Positions 19,777 through 28,348 of a stretch of DNA of 64,000 nucleotides are shown here, one piece after another; position 1 is the stretch's first letter, and each line of letters starts with the position of its first letter. Position numbers and translations under genes: made by a program. The stretch spans positions 1-64,000 of the forward strand of contig JAIOYI010000012.1 in NCBI GenBank assembly GCA_021741205.1, read 5' to 3'. The notes below the pieces were generated by a model. It was given only the letters and a program-made list of their open reading frames with translations, was not told where the DNA came from and did no database searches. Source of the stretch: Emcibacter sp. Its GTDB lineage: Bacteria; Pseudomonadota; Alphaproteobacteria; Sphingomonadales; Emcibacteraceae.

Positions 19777-21096
19777 ATGTTCTCAGTTCTTTCGGCGATT
19801 TTTTGGCTTATGGTTTACCTTTTTCTGATTTTGGCTCCCCCATTGACCCTTTTAATTGGCCCTGTACCATCTGGTTCTGGTTTCTGGTGGGATTTTTCCA
19901 TGGCATTGGGATTTTTCAGTTTGTCCATAATGGGTATGCAGTTTCTACTTACAGCCCGTTTTCGATATGCCTGCGCCCCTTTTGGCATTGACATTATTTA
20001 TTATTTCCACCGTTATTTAGCTGTCATAGTCCTTGCCCTTACTTTTTTGCATTTTCTTATTATTTACCTCAACGACCAAACTATTCTTGATATGATAAAC
20101 CCCCAACATGCACCTTGGTATATGACGGCTGGTTATAGCGCCTTCATTTTGCTTGTCTTACTTATTTCAACGTCCCTATGGCGCAAAAAACTGCATATCC
20201 CTTATGATCAATGGCGTATACTGCACATCTTTCTCGCCGTGACAGCTTTCTTACTAGCAAGAGCCCATATTGAAGGGGTGGGTTATTATATTAATGCTCA
20301 TGAGAAGAAGTGGTTATGGAATAGCTACACCTTATTTTGGTTATTTCTTATCGTATATATAAGACTGATTAAACCTTGGTTGATGTTCCAAAAACCTTAC
20401 CGTGTGGTTGAAGTACGGCAGGAACGGGGCAGCAGCTGGACATTGGCGCTGGAACCTGATGGCCACGAGGGAAAAGATTTTAAGCCAGGTCAGTTCACAT
20501 GGCTTACCTTACGAAACTCACCATGGCATCTCAAAGAACATCCTTTTTCTTTTTCTTCCAGTGCGGATCATAAAGAAAGAGTGACGTTCACGATAAAGGA
20601 ATTGGGTGACTTTACACGCACAATAAAAGATACCAAAGTGTCTGAGATTGCCTATTTAGACGATCCTCAAGGTGTTTTCACGATCGATCTGTATCCTAAG
20701 TCTCTGGGCTTTGTATTTATCGCCGGCGGAATAGGGGCAGCTCCCATTATGAGCATGTTACAAACTCTAGCAGACAGACATGACCAGAGACAATTATTGT
20801 TTATTTATGGGAATAACCACTGGGAAAATGTGACCTTTAGAGATGAGTTGGAGAGTTTAAAGACAAAACTAAACCTAAATTTAATCCATGTATTAAAGGA
20901 ACCGCCAATCGACTGGAAAGGCGAGACGGGCTTAATAACCAACGAACTTCTGGTAAAAACAATTCCCAAAGATGCCAAGAAATATGAATATTTTATTTGT
21001 GGACCAGGGCTAATGAGCAATAATATTCAGCGTAGTTTAGGCTTGCTTGGTATCCCACTTGGTCAGATTCACTTTGAACTTTTTGATATGATTTAG
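19777..21096 (+). CDS. Ferric-reductase-like flavocytochrome oxidoreductase
   Basis: A 439-residue membrane redox protein. The N-terminal half has about six helices and two pairs of histidines spaced by 14 (His78/His92 and His150/His164), the pattern that holds two b hemes in ferric reductase and NOX-type proteins. The C-terminal half has the FAD site HPFSFSS at about 255-261 and a pyridine-nucleotide site FIAGGIGAAPIMSML around 310. It would move electrons from cytosolic NAD(P)H across the inner membrane. A ribosome site AAGGAGA lies 9 nt upstream. It is between the ATPase gene and a c-type cytochrome gene (12 bp downstream), its likely electron partner. Confidence 0.85.
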   Translation: MFSVLSAIFWLMVYLFLILAPPLTLLIGPVPSGSGFWWDFSMALGFFSLSIMGMQFLLTARFRYACAPFGIDIIYYFHRYLAVIVLALTFLHFLIIYLNDQTILDMINPQHAPWYMTAGYSAFILLVLLISTSLWRKKLHIPYDQWRILHIFLAVTAFLLARAHIEGVGYYINAHEKKWLWNSYTLFWLFLIVYIRLIKPWLMFQKPYRVVEVRQERGSSWTLALEPDGHEGKDFKPGQFTWLTLRNSPWHLKEHPFSFSSSADHKERVTFTIKELGDFTRTIKDTKVSEIAYLDDPQGVFTIDLYPKSLGFVFIAGGIGAAPIMSMLQTLADRHDQRQLLFIYGNNHWENVTFRDELESLKTKLNLNLIHVLKEPPIDWKGETGLITNELLVKTIPKDAKKYEYFICGPGLMSNNIQRSLGLLGIPLGQIHFELFDMI

Positions 21097-21108
21097 GAGA
21101 ATTAATTT

Positions 21109-21540
21109 ATGCGGGAAAAATGGGCTAAATACATAGCAATTTTCACAGGCTTGCTCATATTATCATTGACAGTTGTTTTTGCTGTAATTCAGAACCCCGT
21201 TAAAAAAAATACTGTTATTACAGAAATGGGAACGGCCTCTCCTCCTGATCATCCCATAGCAACAACAGATAATCTGAATCATATATTGGCCGGTCGTCAA
21301 ATCTATAAACAAAATGGTTGCCAACTATGTCATTCTATCGCTGGAGAAGGCAATCCACGAAACCCACTTGATAATATTGCCACCAAACATAGTGGCGAAG
21401 AAATACGTGACTGGATCACAGGAGCGGATACCCTAAAAGAAAAACTGCCTTCTCATATTTACAATTCTAAGCAGAGATATAAATCTCTTTCACAGGACGA
21501 CCTCAATAATTTGATCATCTATTTGCAGAACCCAAAATAG
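21109..21540 (+). CDS. Membrane-anchored monoheme c-type cytochrome lacking a distal Met ligand
   Basis: A 143-residue protein with one N-terminal membrane helix (about 9-28) and a periplasmic domain with the heme site CQLCH (Cys71, Cys74, His75). No methionine follows the heme site, so the usual Met axial ligand is absent; His94 and His116 are the available candidates. Fold features otherwise fit class I, with LAGRQIYKQNGC before the heme and LSQDDLNNLIIYLQ as the final helix. The start has TAGGAG 8 nt upstream. It closes the ATPase/flavocytochrome gene set and is the likely acceptor or donor for that protein. Confidence 0.82.
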   Translation: MREKWAKYIAIFTGLLILSLTVVFAVIQNPVKKNTVITEMGTASPPDHPIATTDNLNHILAGRQIYKQNGCQLCHSIAGEGNPRNPLDNIATKHSGEEIRDWITGADTLKEKLPSHIYNSKQRYKSLSQDDLNNLIIYLQNPK

Positions 21541-22869
21541 TCACCTTTGGTTTAATCCATTGGAAAGAGATTTACGCATCCGGTGGATACCAAGGAAAAC
21601 AAGGCCAATAATAATAGGCGCAAAGGCCGCACTAACTATAGTTGGATCAATCCCAGACCATAATTGAGCCCCAGCCTTTGCCAAGATATTGACAATACCA
21701 AGAGCATAATAGCTAATAGCCACCACAGACAATCCCTCAACGGTTTGTTGTAATCTAAGCTGAACCTTTGCTCTTCGATCCATAGATTCTAGCAATTCCT
21801 TGTTCTGAGCCTGAAGTGTGGTATTAACCCTAACCTGTAAAAGATTACTCGCTCTGCTCACTCTTCTTGATAATATTGCTATACGATCATCCATACTTTC
21901 AACGGTACGCATAGCAGGACTAAGACGACGGTCAATAAATCCTGAAATCTGCTGTATCCCATCAATGCTCGTTTCTTTAATGTCCTGCACCCTCTTTAAG
22001 ACCAAAGCATAATACGCCTTTGACGCATTAAAACGAAAAGAGGTTTCTGCGGACAGATTTTCGATTTGTGCCGCAAGTCGGGTTAACGTCTCAAGCAGAA
22101 TATGTTCTTGCTCAGGATCATAAATATTGATCATCTTTCCCACATTATCGGCAAGATCCAATTCGATCTCACGGGTTTTATCCCCTACCCGACGGGTTAA
22201 GGACATAGAAAGAAGCGACATCATGCGATAGGTTTCAATTTCCCACAGTCTTTGGAGCAATCGCCCCGTTTGCTGTTCTGTCATTGAGATATTTTTAACC
22301 AATATCCGAGAGAAACCATCTGCGTGCAGGCGAAAATCCGTCCATGCCGTGGCACAATTATTAGAGACCCCGGCTCCTACAATGCGCAAATTACCAAATA
22401 CGTCAAGAAGTTCATCTGGATCATAGCTTGTTTCTCGAGGACATAATGTGATCAATAAATGAACGCCAACCAACATTTTTCCAGGCATCTTATCCACCCA
22501 TTTTTGTGGAATGACAGCCAATGCTGTATCCTGAAACGGTGCCGAACCCATACCTCCCCGAATAAAGGTATAACTGCTAAATTCCGTGTGGCGTTCCCAT
22601 TTCAAAATAAAGGTTTTAAAATCAATAATAAGGTGAGGACTGGGTTCTGCGGCAATAGATAGTCCAAAATGGTGGCATAATTGTTGAATATATTCCCATT
22701 CCCCATTGATGCTGACATCTGTATCATGCAACATAGCAATATGGGTACAACGTGCAGGACTATTAACGGGAACGAATGGCCTGCTATGGACTTCGTTATT
22801 CAAAACAACTCTTTCTGGATGCTGTTCGAATCCCTGATGTACCTTTTTAGTCGTCATTGTATTTTCCAT
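21541..22869 (-). CDS. DUF3422 family membrane protein
   Basis: A 442-residue protein. The N-terminal HPERVVLNNEVHSRPF and later RGGMGSAPF are characteristic of DUF3422, a family of unknown function common in alphaproteobacteria. The middle is helical with a predicted coiled region (SRRVSRASNLLQVRVNTTLQ onward), and two hydrophobic helices near the C-terminus (about 390-430) give a membrane hairpin. The fold resembles other two-helix cation channel-like proteins, but function is not established. Its stop codon abuts the cytochrome stop, so the genes converge with no spacer. Confidence 0.82.
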   Translation of the reverse strand: MENTMTTKKVHQGFEQHPERVVLNNEVHSRPFVPVNSPARCTHIAMLHDTDVSINGEWEYIQQLCHHFGLSIAAEPSPHLIIDFKTFILKWERHTEFSSYTFIRGGMGSAPFQDTALAVIPQKWVDKMPGKMLVGVHLLITLCPRETSYDPDELLDVFGNLRIVGAGVSNNCATAWTDFRLHADGFSRILVKNISMTEQQTGRLLQRLWEIETYRMMSLLSMSLTRRVGDKTREIELDLADNVGKMINIYDPEQEHILLETLTRLAAQIENLSAETSFRFNASKAYYALVLKRVQDIKETSIDGIQQISGFIDRRLSPAMRTVESMDDRIAILSRRVSRASNLLQVRVNTTLQAQNKELLESMDRRAKVQLRLQQTVEGLSVVAISYYALGIVNILAKAGAQLWSGIDPTIVSAAFAPIIIGLVFLGIHRMRKSLSNGLNQR

Positions 22870-23002
22870 TAATTACTTAAAGAAAATCTCATAACGTAGA
22901 ATTATGATTTGCTCAACCGTTATCCTTGGATATACATTCTTTTATTGCCTTTGATATTGTCTTGTATCATAAATGTTTCAAACAATAACGGACTGTAATT
23001 TC

Positions 23003-23959
23003 ATGAAAAAACTATTTCTCCATATTTTATTTTTATTTTGTACCATCACCTACGCTAGTGCAGTTGAAAAAACGGTTGGCGTAAAGATCAGCTTTGCCGA
23101 TATTAAAACGGGACAAAATATTCTTACGGCGGATGATAATTATATGAACCGCATGGCTCCCGCCGAAATCGCCATTCGAAGCGCATCTCAAACACCTGAT
23201 AAAACTACCCATGATTTAAAAGCTTTGTATCAGGAAAATGTCTTAGAATGGACAGAACAGGAAAAGCACGACATTAAGCAGCTCATAGAAAAAAATAGAG
23301 AAAAAATTGATAAACTAAGCCCCCTTCTTCCTTCTGATGTTATTTTGGTCAAAACGACGAATAAAGTAGAAGGCGGCATGCCCCACACTCGAGCCAATGC
23401 CATTATTCTCCCTATTATGGGCGAGCCTATGTCCGAATATCTCTTTTTCCATGAATTATTTCACATTCTGTCAAGACATCAAAAAGATCGCCATCAAAGT
23501 CTGTATGCTTTAATCGGCTTTAAGCCTTGTGTTTTTTTGAATAATGATGAGCTCCGCGCCCAAAGCCTGACCAATCCTGATGTGCCGTCCGAAGGATATT
23601 ATCTGCCTGTTGAGATTGATCACAAACCATCTGCCGTTATGACTTTTCTTCATACCACAAAAAAAGCCTTTGATCCTGAAATAAAGGGGGGCTTTGGCGG
23701 CCATTTCGGCTTTGGGTTGCTCAAAGTAAAGGTTGATAATGGCAAATGCCTAATCGACATAGACGACAAGAATCAGGCACAAATCTTTGATCCAGATACT
23801 GTCCCTGATTTTTTTGCCGCCATCGGTCACAACACCAGCTATATCATCCATGCCGAGGAGGTATTGGCCGATAACTTTGCCTTTGCCATGCTGGGAAAAA
23901 AGGATTTGCCAAATCCCGAAGTCACAGAACATCTAAAAATATGGCTTGGTTTAAAGTGA
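23003..23959 (+). CDS. Putative exported zinc metallopeptidase (HExxH)
   Basis: About 318 residues from the preferred ATG at 23003, where a signal peptide (MKKLFLHILFLFCTITYASA) begins. A frame-open ATG ten codons earlier would spoil it. The mature protein has EYLFFHELFHILSRH, an HExxH zinc motif, and a later HAEEVLADNFAFAML that may give the third ligand glutamate/aspartate. I do not recognise the family by name. It should act in the periplasm or be lipid-free and soluble. The DMT transporter gene follows 35 bp downstream, but functional linkage is not evident. Confidence 0.55.
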   Translation: MKKLFLHILFLFCTITYASAVEKTVGVKISFADIKTGQNILTADDNYMNRMAPAEIAIRSASQTPDKTTHDLKALYQENVLEWTEQEKHDIKQLIEKNREKIDKLSPLLPSDVILVKTTNKVEGGMPHTRANAIILPIMGEPMSEYLFFHELFHILSRHQKDRHQSLYALIGFKPCVFLNNDELRAQSLTNPDVPSEGYYLPVEIDHKPSAVMTFLHTTKKAFDPEIKGGFGGHFGFGLLKVKVDNGKCLIDIDDKNQAQIFDPDTVPDFFAAIGHNTSYIIHAEEVLADNFAFAMLGKKDLPNPEVTEHLKIWLGLK

Positions 23960-23993
23960 CCAAGAAGAAACAAAATAAAACCAAGGATATCAT

Positions 23994-24893
23994 GTGAAAA
24001 TCTTAACAAGGTCACCGCTTTCCAGTGCCACATTGTATATGTTGCTCTACACCTTGACATTTTCAGCTTTGTGGGCCTGTATTCGTCATTTATCCAGTGA
24101 TATTCATCCCCTTGTTCTTGTTTTCTTTAGAACCTTCTTTGGCATGATCTTTATTTTACCTGTTTTATTAAAAATAAAGCTTCCAGCTTTTTCATCAGGA
24201 CTCTACCCGCTTTATTTTCTGAGAGGGGTTTTTAATATTACATCAGTCATAGGTGCTTTTATTACGCTAAGCTATATTCCCATGGCCGATGCGGTTGCAT
24301 TTAGTTATATTGCCCCCATCTTTGCAACAATCCTTGCTGTCTTTATTTTAAAAGAAAAAATTGGTAAGCATAGGATTTTTGCCATCCTCATAGCCTTTAT
24401 CGGTGTTATTATTCTTATACGTCCCGGTTTTCAAGTCATCAATGTGGGTATTGTAACGGCACTCGGGGCCGCCGTCTGTTTTGCAGCAACACTTATCTGT
24501 GTTAAAATATTAACCCGCTATGAGAGTCCAACTATTGTAAGTCTTATGGCCTTTATCATTGGTATTCCCATAAGTTTCATTGCCGCCCTATTCTATTGGA
24601 CCTGGCCAACTGGCGATCAATGGATTTATATTATTGCAATAGGCCTTTTATCGGCATCAGCTCATATCTCATTAGCCAAGGCCCTCTCAAAGGCGGAACT
24701 CAGTGCAATTATGCCGCTTGATTTTACCCGAATTATTTTTGCTGCTATATTAGGCATAAGCCTGTTTGGTGACCCCTTTAATATTATGACCTTTATCGGA
24801 GGGGGAATTATATTGGCCAGTGCCGCCTATACCGCCTATAGAGAGAAAAAAATGACGTTATCCAATATTAAAATCTATCCTGAGAATTCATGA
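23994..24893 (+). CDS. DMT-superfamily (EamA) transporter 1
   Basis: A 299-residue inner-membrane protein with about ten helices and two EamA repeats, as seen in drug/metabolite exporters. ALWACIRHLS, the SYIAPIFATILAVFILKEKI end of the first repeat, and LFGDPFNIMTFIGGGIILA at the end of the second are typical. The start is GTG: AAGGA lies 6 nt upstream and the neighbouring ATG would read straight into TGA. Its stop overlaps the ATG of the next DMT gene (ATGA at 24890), so the two are translationally coupled and may act as a pair. The substrate is unknown. Confidence 0.85.
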   Translation: MKILTRSPLSSATLYMLLYTLTFSALWACIRHLSSDIHPLVLVFFRTFFGMIFILPVLLKIKLPAFSSGLYPLYFLRGVFNITSVIGAFITLSYIPMADAVAFSYIAPIFATILAVFILKEKIGKHRIFAILIAFIGVIILIRPGFQVINVGIVTALGAAVCFAATLICVKILTRYESPTIVSLMAFIIGIPISFIAALFYWTWPTGDQWIYIIAIGLLSASAHISLAKALSKAELSAIMPLDFTRIIFAAILGISLFGDPFNIMTFIGGGIILASAAYTAYREKKMTLSNIKIYPENS

Positions 24894-25765
24894 TAATAGA
24901 GACACCAACAAATAATCTAAAAGGCATCGGTTTTGTCATCATTGTTGGCATGACCATGGCGATTTCTGCCCTAATCATCAGAACGATCGGTAAAGATCTT
25001 GTAAGCTTTGAAGTTATCGCCTTTCGCTGCGGCTTTTCACTGTTATATCTGTTACTTCTCAACGGACACAAGGGCAGAGATTTATTTGCCGTTGAAAGTC
25101 CCTATTTACTCACCATCAGATCGTTTATGTTGGCCATAGTCGTTATAGGAAGCTTTTACGCCATTGTGAATTTACCCCTTGTGCAAGTCACCGCCATACA
25201 ATTTACCAAACCATTATTTCTTGTGATTTTGGCCGCTATATTTCTTGGTGAAAAAATTCACCTTCCCCGAACCCTCGCAACAATATGCGGTTTTATTGGC
25301 ATTTTGATTGTCCTAAGACCAGAAAGCACCGTTCAACTTGCTCAAATCGCTGTGCTTGCAGCCGCCATAGGCATGGCATTTACCGCCATTATTACAAAAA
25401 AACTCACCAGAAACCATTCCACAAGCACCATGGTATTTTATGGTAATTTCTGCATTTTATTGGTCTGTTTAGGCCCCACCATTTTCTATTGGGTTACGCC
25501 TAACCTTTCCCAAATTGCTCTTATCGCCGCATTGGGGGTCAGCACATATCTGGGACAGACATTTATGGTACAGGCCTACCGCTACGGCGAAACCACGGTT
25601 GTCACACCCTTTGAATATTTAAGAATAGTTTTTGTCGCTGCCATAGGATATTTCATCTTTAGTGAAGTTCCCGACACGGGAACTGTTGTTGGAACCCTTA
25701 TTATTTGTGCCTCAACATTGTTTATTGCTGTACGCGAAGCACGAAAAAAAACAAAAAAAACATAA
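24890..25765 (+). CDS. DMT-superfamily (EamA) transporter 2
   Basis: A 291-residue partner of the preceding transporter with the same ten-helix, two-repeat plan. VTAIQFTKPLFLVILAAIFLGEKI closes the first repeat, and FEYLRIVFVAAIGYFIFSEVPD closes the second. The start codon overlaps the previous stop by four bases. Two adjacent EamA proteins that differ in sequence could make a heterodimer or have separate substrates; the sequence does not decide. A basic tail (REARKKTKKT) faces the cytosol. Confidence 0.85.
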   Translation: MIIETPTNNLKGIGFVIIVGMTMAISALIIRTIGKDLVSFEVIAFRCGFSLLYLLLLNGHKGRDLFAVESPYLLTIRSFMLAIVVIGSFYAIVNLPLVQVTAIQFTKPLFLVILAAIFLGEKIHLPRTLATICGFIGILIVLRPESTVQLAQIAVLAAAIGMAFTAIITKKLTRNHSTSTMVFYGNFCILLVCLGPTIFYWVTPNLSQIALIAALGVSTYLGQTFMVQAYRYGETTVVTPFEYLRIVFVAAIGYFIFSEVPDTGTVVGTLIICASTLFIAVREARKKTKKT

Positions 25766-25786
25766 TTTAATCTCGACAGGCGCTTT

Positions 25787-25819
25787 ATGTTACGGCAATA
25801 TGTTACCAAGAAGTAACAT
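25787..25819. promoter_or_regulatory. Candidate operator: ATGTTAC repeats upstream of the SDR gene
   Basis: ATGTTAC occurs at 25787-25793 and again at 25800-25806 (13-bp period), and its complement GTAACAT lies at 25813-25819. The last two make a perfect 7-bp inverted repeat with a 6-bp centre. The site ends 22 bp before the dehydrogenase start, so a bound repressor would block initiation. The regulator is not in the neighbourhood. Confidence 0.45.
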
Positions 25820-25841
25820 TTAACAACTAAAAGAGATAGCT

Positions 25842-26606
25842 ATGGAAATTAAAGGATTATCAGCCATCGTCACGGGCGGTGCATCAGGTCTTGGTGAAGC
25901 AACCGCAAGACGTCTAGCCAAAGCAGGCGCAAAGGTTACTATTTTTGATATGAATGATGAACGGGGCCCTATTGTTGCGTCTGAAATCAAGGGACGATTT
26001 GAAAAAGTAAACGTAGCATCAGAAGAAGACGTGCAAAACGCTCTAGAGGCGAGTGCCGCAGCTCATGGCGAGGCTAGAATTCTTGTAAATTGTGCGGGCA
26101 TTGCTATCGGCGAAAAAACCATAGGACGAGATAATGTCCCTCATGACTTTGCCCGTTATAAAAAAGTGATCGAAGTAAACCTCATTGGCACATTCAATGT
26201 TATTCGGCTTGCGAGTGCCCGTATGGCCGCGCTAGAACCATTAGCAACAACAGAGAGAGGTGTTATCATCAACACGGCCTCCGTTGCGGCTCTCGAAGGA
26301 CAGATAGGACAGGTTGCCTATTCCGCCTCAAAGGGCGGCATTGTTGCCATGACCGTACCACTTGCCCGTGATCTTTCTGGAATTGGTATTCGAGTTTGTA
26401 CCATAGCCCCCGGCCTGTTCCTTACGCCCATGATGAAAGGACTGCCCCAAGAAGCGCAAGATTCTCTTGGTGCGAGTGTTCCTTTCCCTAAACGTTTGGG
26501 TGATCCCGATGAATATGCAAACCTTGCCCAACATATTTGTGAAAATGCTATGTTGAACGGTGAAACTATTCGCCTTGACGGTGCCATTCGTATGGCTCCA
26601 CGCTAA
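25842..26606 (+). CDS. Short-chain dehydrogenase, 3-hydroxyacyl-CoA dehydrogenase type 2-like
   Basis: A 254-residue SDR. It has the NAD-binding TGGASGLGEA (about 11-20), FDMND acidic pocket for NAD preference, NCAG at about 84-87, and the YSASK catalytic Tyr-Lys. The overall pattern, including NDNVPHDF-like RDNVPHDFARYKKVIEVNLIGTFNV and GLFLTPMM, is close to HSD17B10-type enzymes, which oxidise 3-hydroxy-2-methylbutyryl-CoA and other 3-hydroxyacyl-CoAs. AAGAGA precedes the start. It stands alone between a candidate operator and its terminator. Confidence 0.85.
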   Translation: MEIKGLSAIVTGGASGLGEATARRLAKAGAKVTIFDMNDERGPIVASEIKGRFEKVNVASEEDVQNALEASAAAHGEARILVNCAGIAIGEKTIGRDNVPHDFARYKKVIEVNLIGTFNVIRLASARMAALEPLATTERGVIINTASVAALEGQIGQVAYSASKGGIVAMTVPLARDLSGIGIRVCTIAPGLFLTPMMKGLPQEAQDSLGASVPFPKRLGDPDEYANLAQHICENAMLNGETIRLDGAIRMAPR

Positions 26607-26624
26607 GCCACTTAACAGCCAAAG

Positions 26625-26652
26625 AAAAGGAGCCTACATAGGCTCCTTTTTT
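26625..26652 (+). terminator. Terminator between SDR and universal stress genes
   Basis: An AAAAGGAGCCT/AGGCTCCTTTT hairpin with a 4-nt loop is followed by T residues. The flanking A-run on the left means it could also stop transcription of the convergent minus-strand stress gene. Confidence 0.9.
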
Positions 26653-26676
26653 ATTATTCATCGCTATACCAAGACA

Positions 26677-27495
26677 TTAATTTAGGATTATCACATCCCG
26701 GTTAAGCTTACGGATGATTTCCTCACTCTTGTTACCACGCATAGCCGCCAAAATTCCACGGCGGGATAATGTTCCAATAATCACCACATCTGCACCAATT
26801 TTATTGGCCACATTGGCAATAATGGCTCCTGGGCTACCTTGTTCAACATGGATATTTTCCTGTTTTGCACCAGTATCCCTGATCAGCTTAGCTCGATCTG
26901 GAAATTCCAGAGAATCTTCATAGGCATTTACAATATGTTTTTCTGCACCATAAGATTTTGACATCATACGGGCCAGTTTAAGAATTTTATTGTTTAAATC
27001 AACATAGCGTGGATTTTCCGTTTGCATATTTACCGCAGCCAAAATCGTCTTTCGGTGCAATTCCACATGAGGATAAACAAGCAATACAGGACAGGTTGAT
27101 GACCGAAGTAAAGACCATTTTGCCGCAGAAAGGGCACTACCATCCATATTTTCTGAATGATCGGACAGAATAACCATGTCAATATCATTGCGTTTCACTG
27201 CCCCAAGCACTGAATTATGCCAATCCGCCGTCCAAAAAACATCGGCTGTAAATTTAATATTTGCCTCGACCAATGGTTTAACCAAATCCGCAAACCAGCT
27301 GTTGCTGCAATGGAACTCAAACTTATCATTATTCTTGCGCAATTCATCCATCTCAAGGGAAATAAACAAATAAATATTAATCCCACCTTCCAATATTTCA
27401 TTCATTTTAATCGCCCGTTTTAAGGCATATTGGGTATCTTTGGCTGGATCAATGACAACCAAAACATTATTTATTGTTTCGTTATTTTCCGTCAT
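26677..27495 (-). CDS. Tandem-domain universal stress protein (UspA family)
   Basis: A 272-residue cytosolic protein with two Usp domains. The first starts NVLVVIDPAKDTQYALKRA; the second, from about 150, ends GADVVIIGTLSRRGILAAMRGNKSEEIIRKL. That last stretch contains the G-2x-G-9x-G-type ATP-binding loop, while the first domain has the less regular VILSDHSENMDGSALSAAKW. This is the UspE-like tandem arrangement, associated with stress survival. The exact role is unknown. No partner gene is adjacent. Confidence 0.88.
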   Translation of the reverse strand: MTENNETINNVLVVIDPAKDTQYALKRAIKMNEILEGGINIYLFISLEMDELRKNNDKFEFHCSNSWFADLVKPLVEANIKFTADVFWTADWHNSVLGAVKRNDIDMVILSDHSENMDGSALSAAKWSLLRSSTCPVLLVYPHVELHRKTILAAVNMQTENPRYVDLNNKILKLARMMSKSYGAEKHIVNAYEDSLEFPDRAKLIRDTGAKQENIHVEQGSPGAIIANVANKIGADVVIIGTLSRRGILAAMRGNKSEEIIRKLNRDVIILN

Positions 27496-27751
27496 AACTT
27501 ATTCTCACTTTCTCACTTTTTTATCTGTTTTTGGTTTCTAAATATTTTCAATAATATTGAAATATGCCTTCATTTACGATTGGATAATATAAAAATCATA
27601 AAACAAAAAATTGATCTATGATAATATTGTGACTAAAACAGTATTTAATCACTAAAATATAAATTTCAATATACTCATTTCTTCCCTATCTATATTTTAA
27701 TGTCTATAATCATATTCATTGTTACAATAAAGAAAAGTCCACCACAGTATA

Positions 27752-28249
27752 ATGATCAAAATTTTATTCGTATGTTTGGGTAATATTTGTCGATCCCCCA
27801 CCGCAGAAGGGGTTTTCAGACACAAGTTAAATCAGGTTGGTATTCGTGATGGTTATTTGGAAAATATTTACATCGATTCTGCAGGAACAGGAGCCTATCA
27901 CACGGGGCATGCGCCCGACATTCGGGCTCAACAAACAGCACAGAACTATGGCGTTGACCTAAGCAAACTTAAAGCACGCCAAATCACGCGACAGGATTTC
28001 AATGATTATGATTATATTCTGGCCATGGACAGGGATAATATTTCTAACATGAAAAGAATGTGCCCCAAAGACCAACAGCAAAAAATCAAACTTTTCCTGG
28101 AATATTCAAAAAATTATCCAACCATATCAGAAGTTCCCGACCCCTATACTGGTGAAAGGGAGGATTTTGAATATGTTTATAACATCATAGATCAAGGCAG
28201 TTCGGATCTTTTAGAATATTTTCTAAACCATTATGCTTTATCCCAATAA
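27752..28249 (+). CDS. Low-molecular-weight protein tyrosine phosphatase
   Basis: A 165-residue cytosolic enzyme. The P-loop VCLGNICRSPTAEG is at the N-terminus (nucleophile Cys8, Arg14), and the general-acid aspartate is in VPDPYTG at about 131. It removes phosphate from protein tyrosines or small molecules. There is no neighbouring tyrosine kinase or exopolysaccharide gene, so a specific role in capsule control is not supported. AAAGAAAAG lies about 14-20 nt before the start. Confidence 0.92.
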   Translation: MIKILFVCLGNICRSPTAEGVFRHKLNQVGIRDGYLENIYIDSAGTGAYHTGHAPDIRAQQTAQNYGVDLSKLKARQITRQDFNDYDYILAMDRDNISNMKRMCPKDQQQKIKLFLEYSKNYPTISEVPDPYTGEREDFEYVYNIIDQGSSDLLEYFLNHYALSQ

Positions 28250-28348
28250 TTAATATAACGAGAAGGACTTGAAAAATATTATATCTATGCCAATATAAGG
28301 CAGAGTAGCAATGCGTTTTCATTTTATAGAATAAAAGGATGATTTTTA

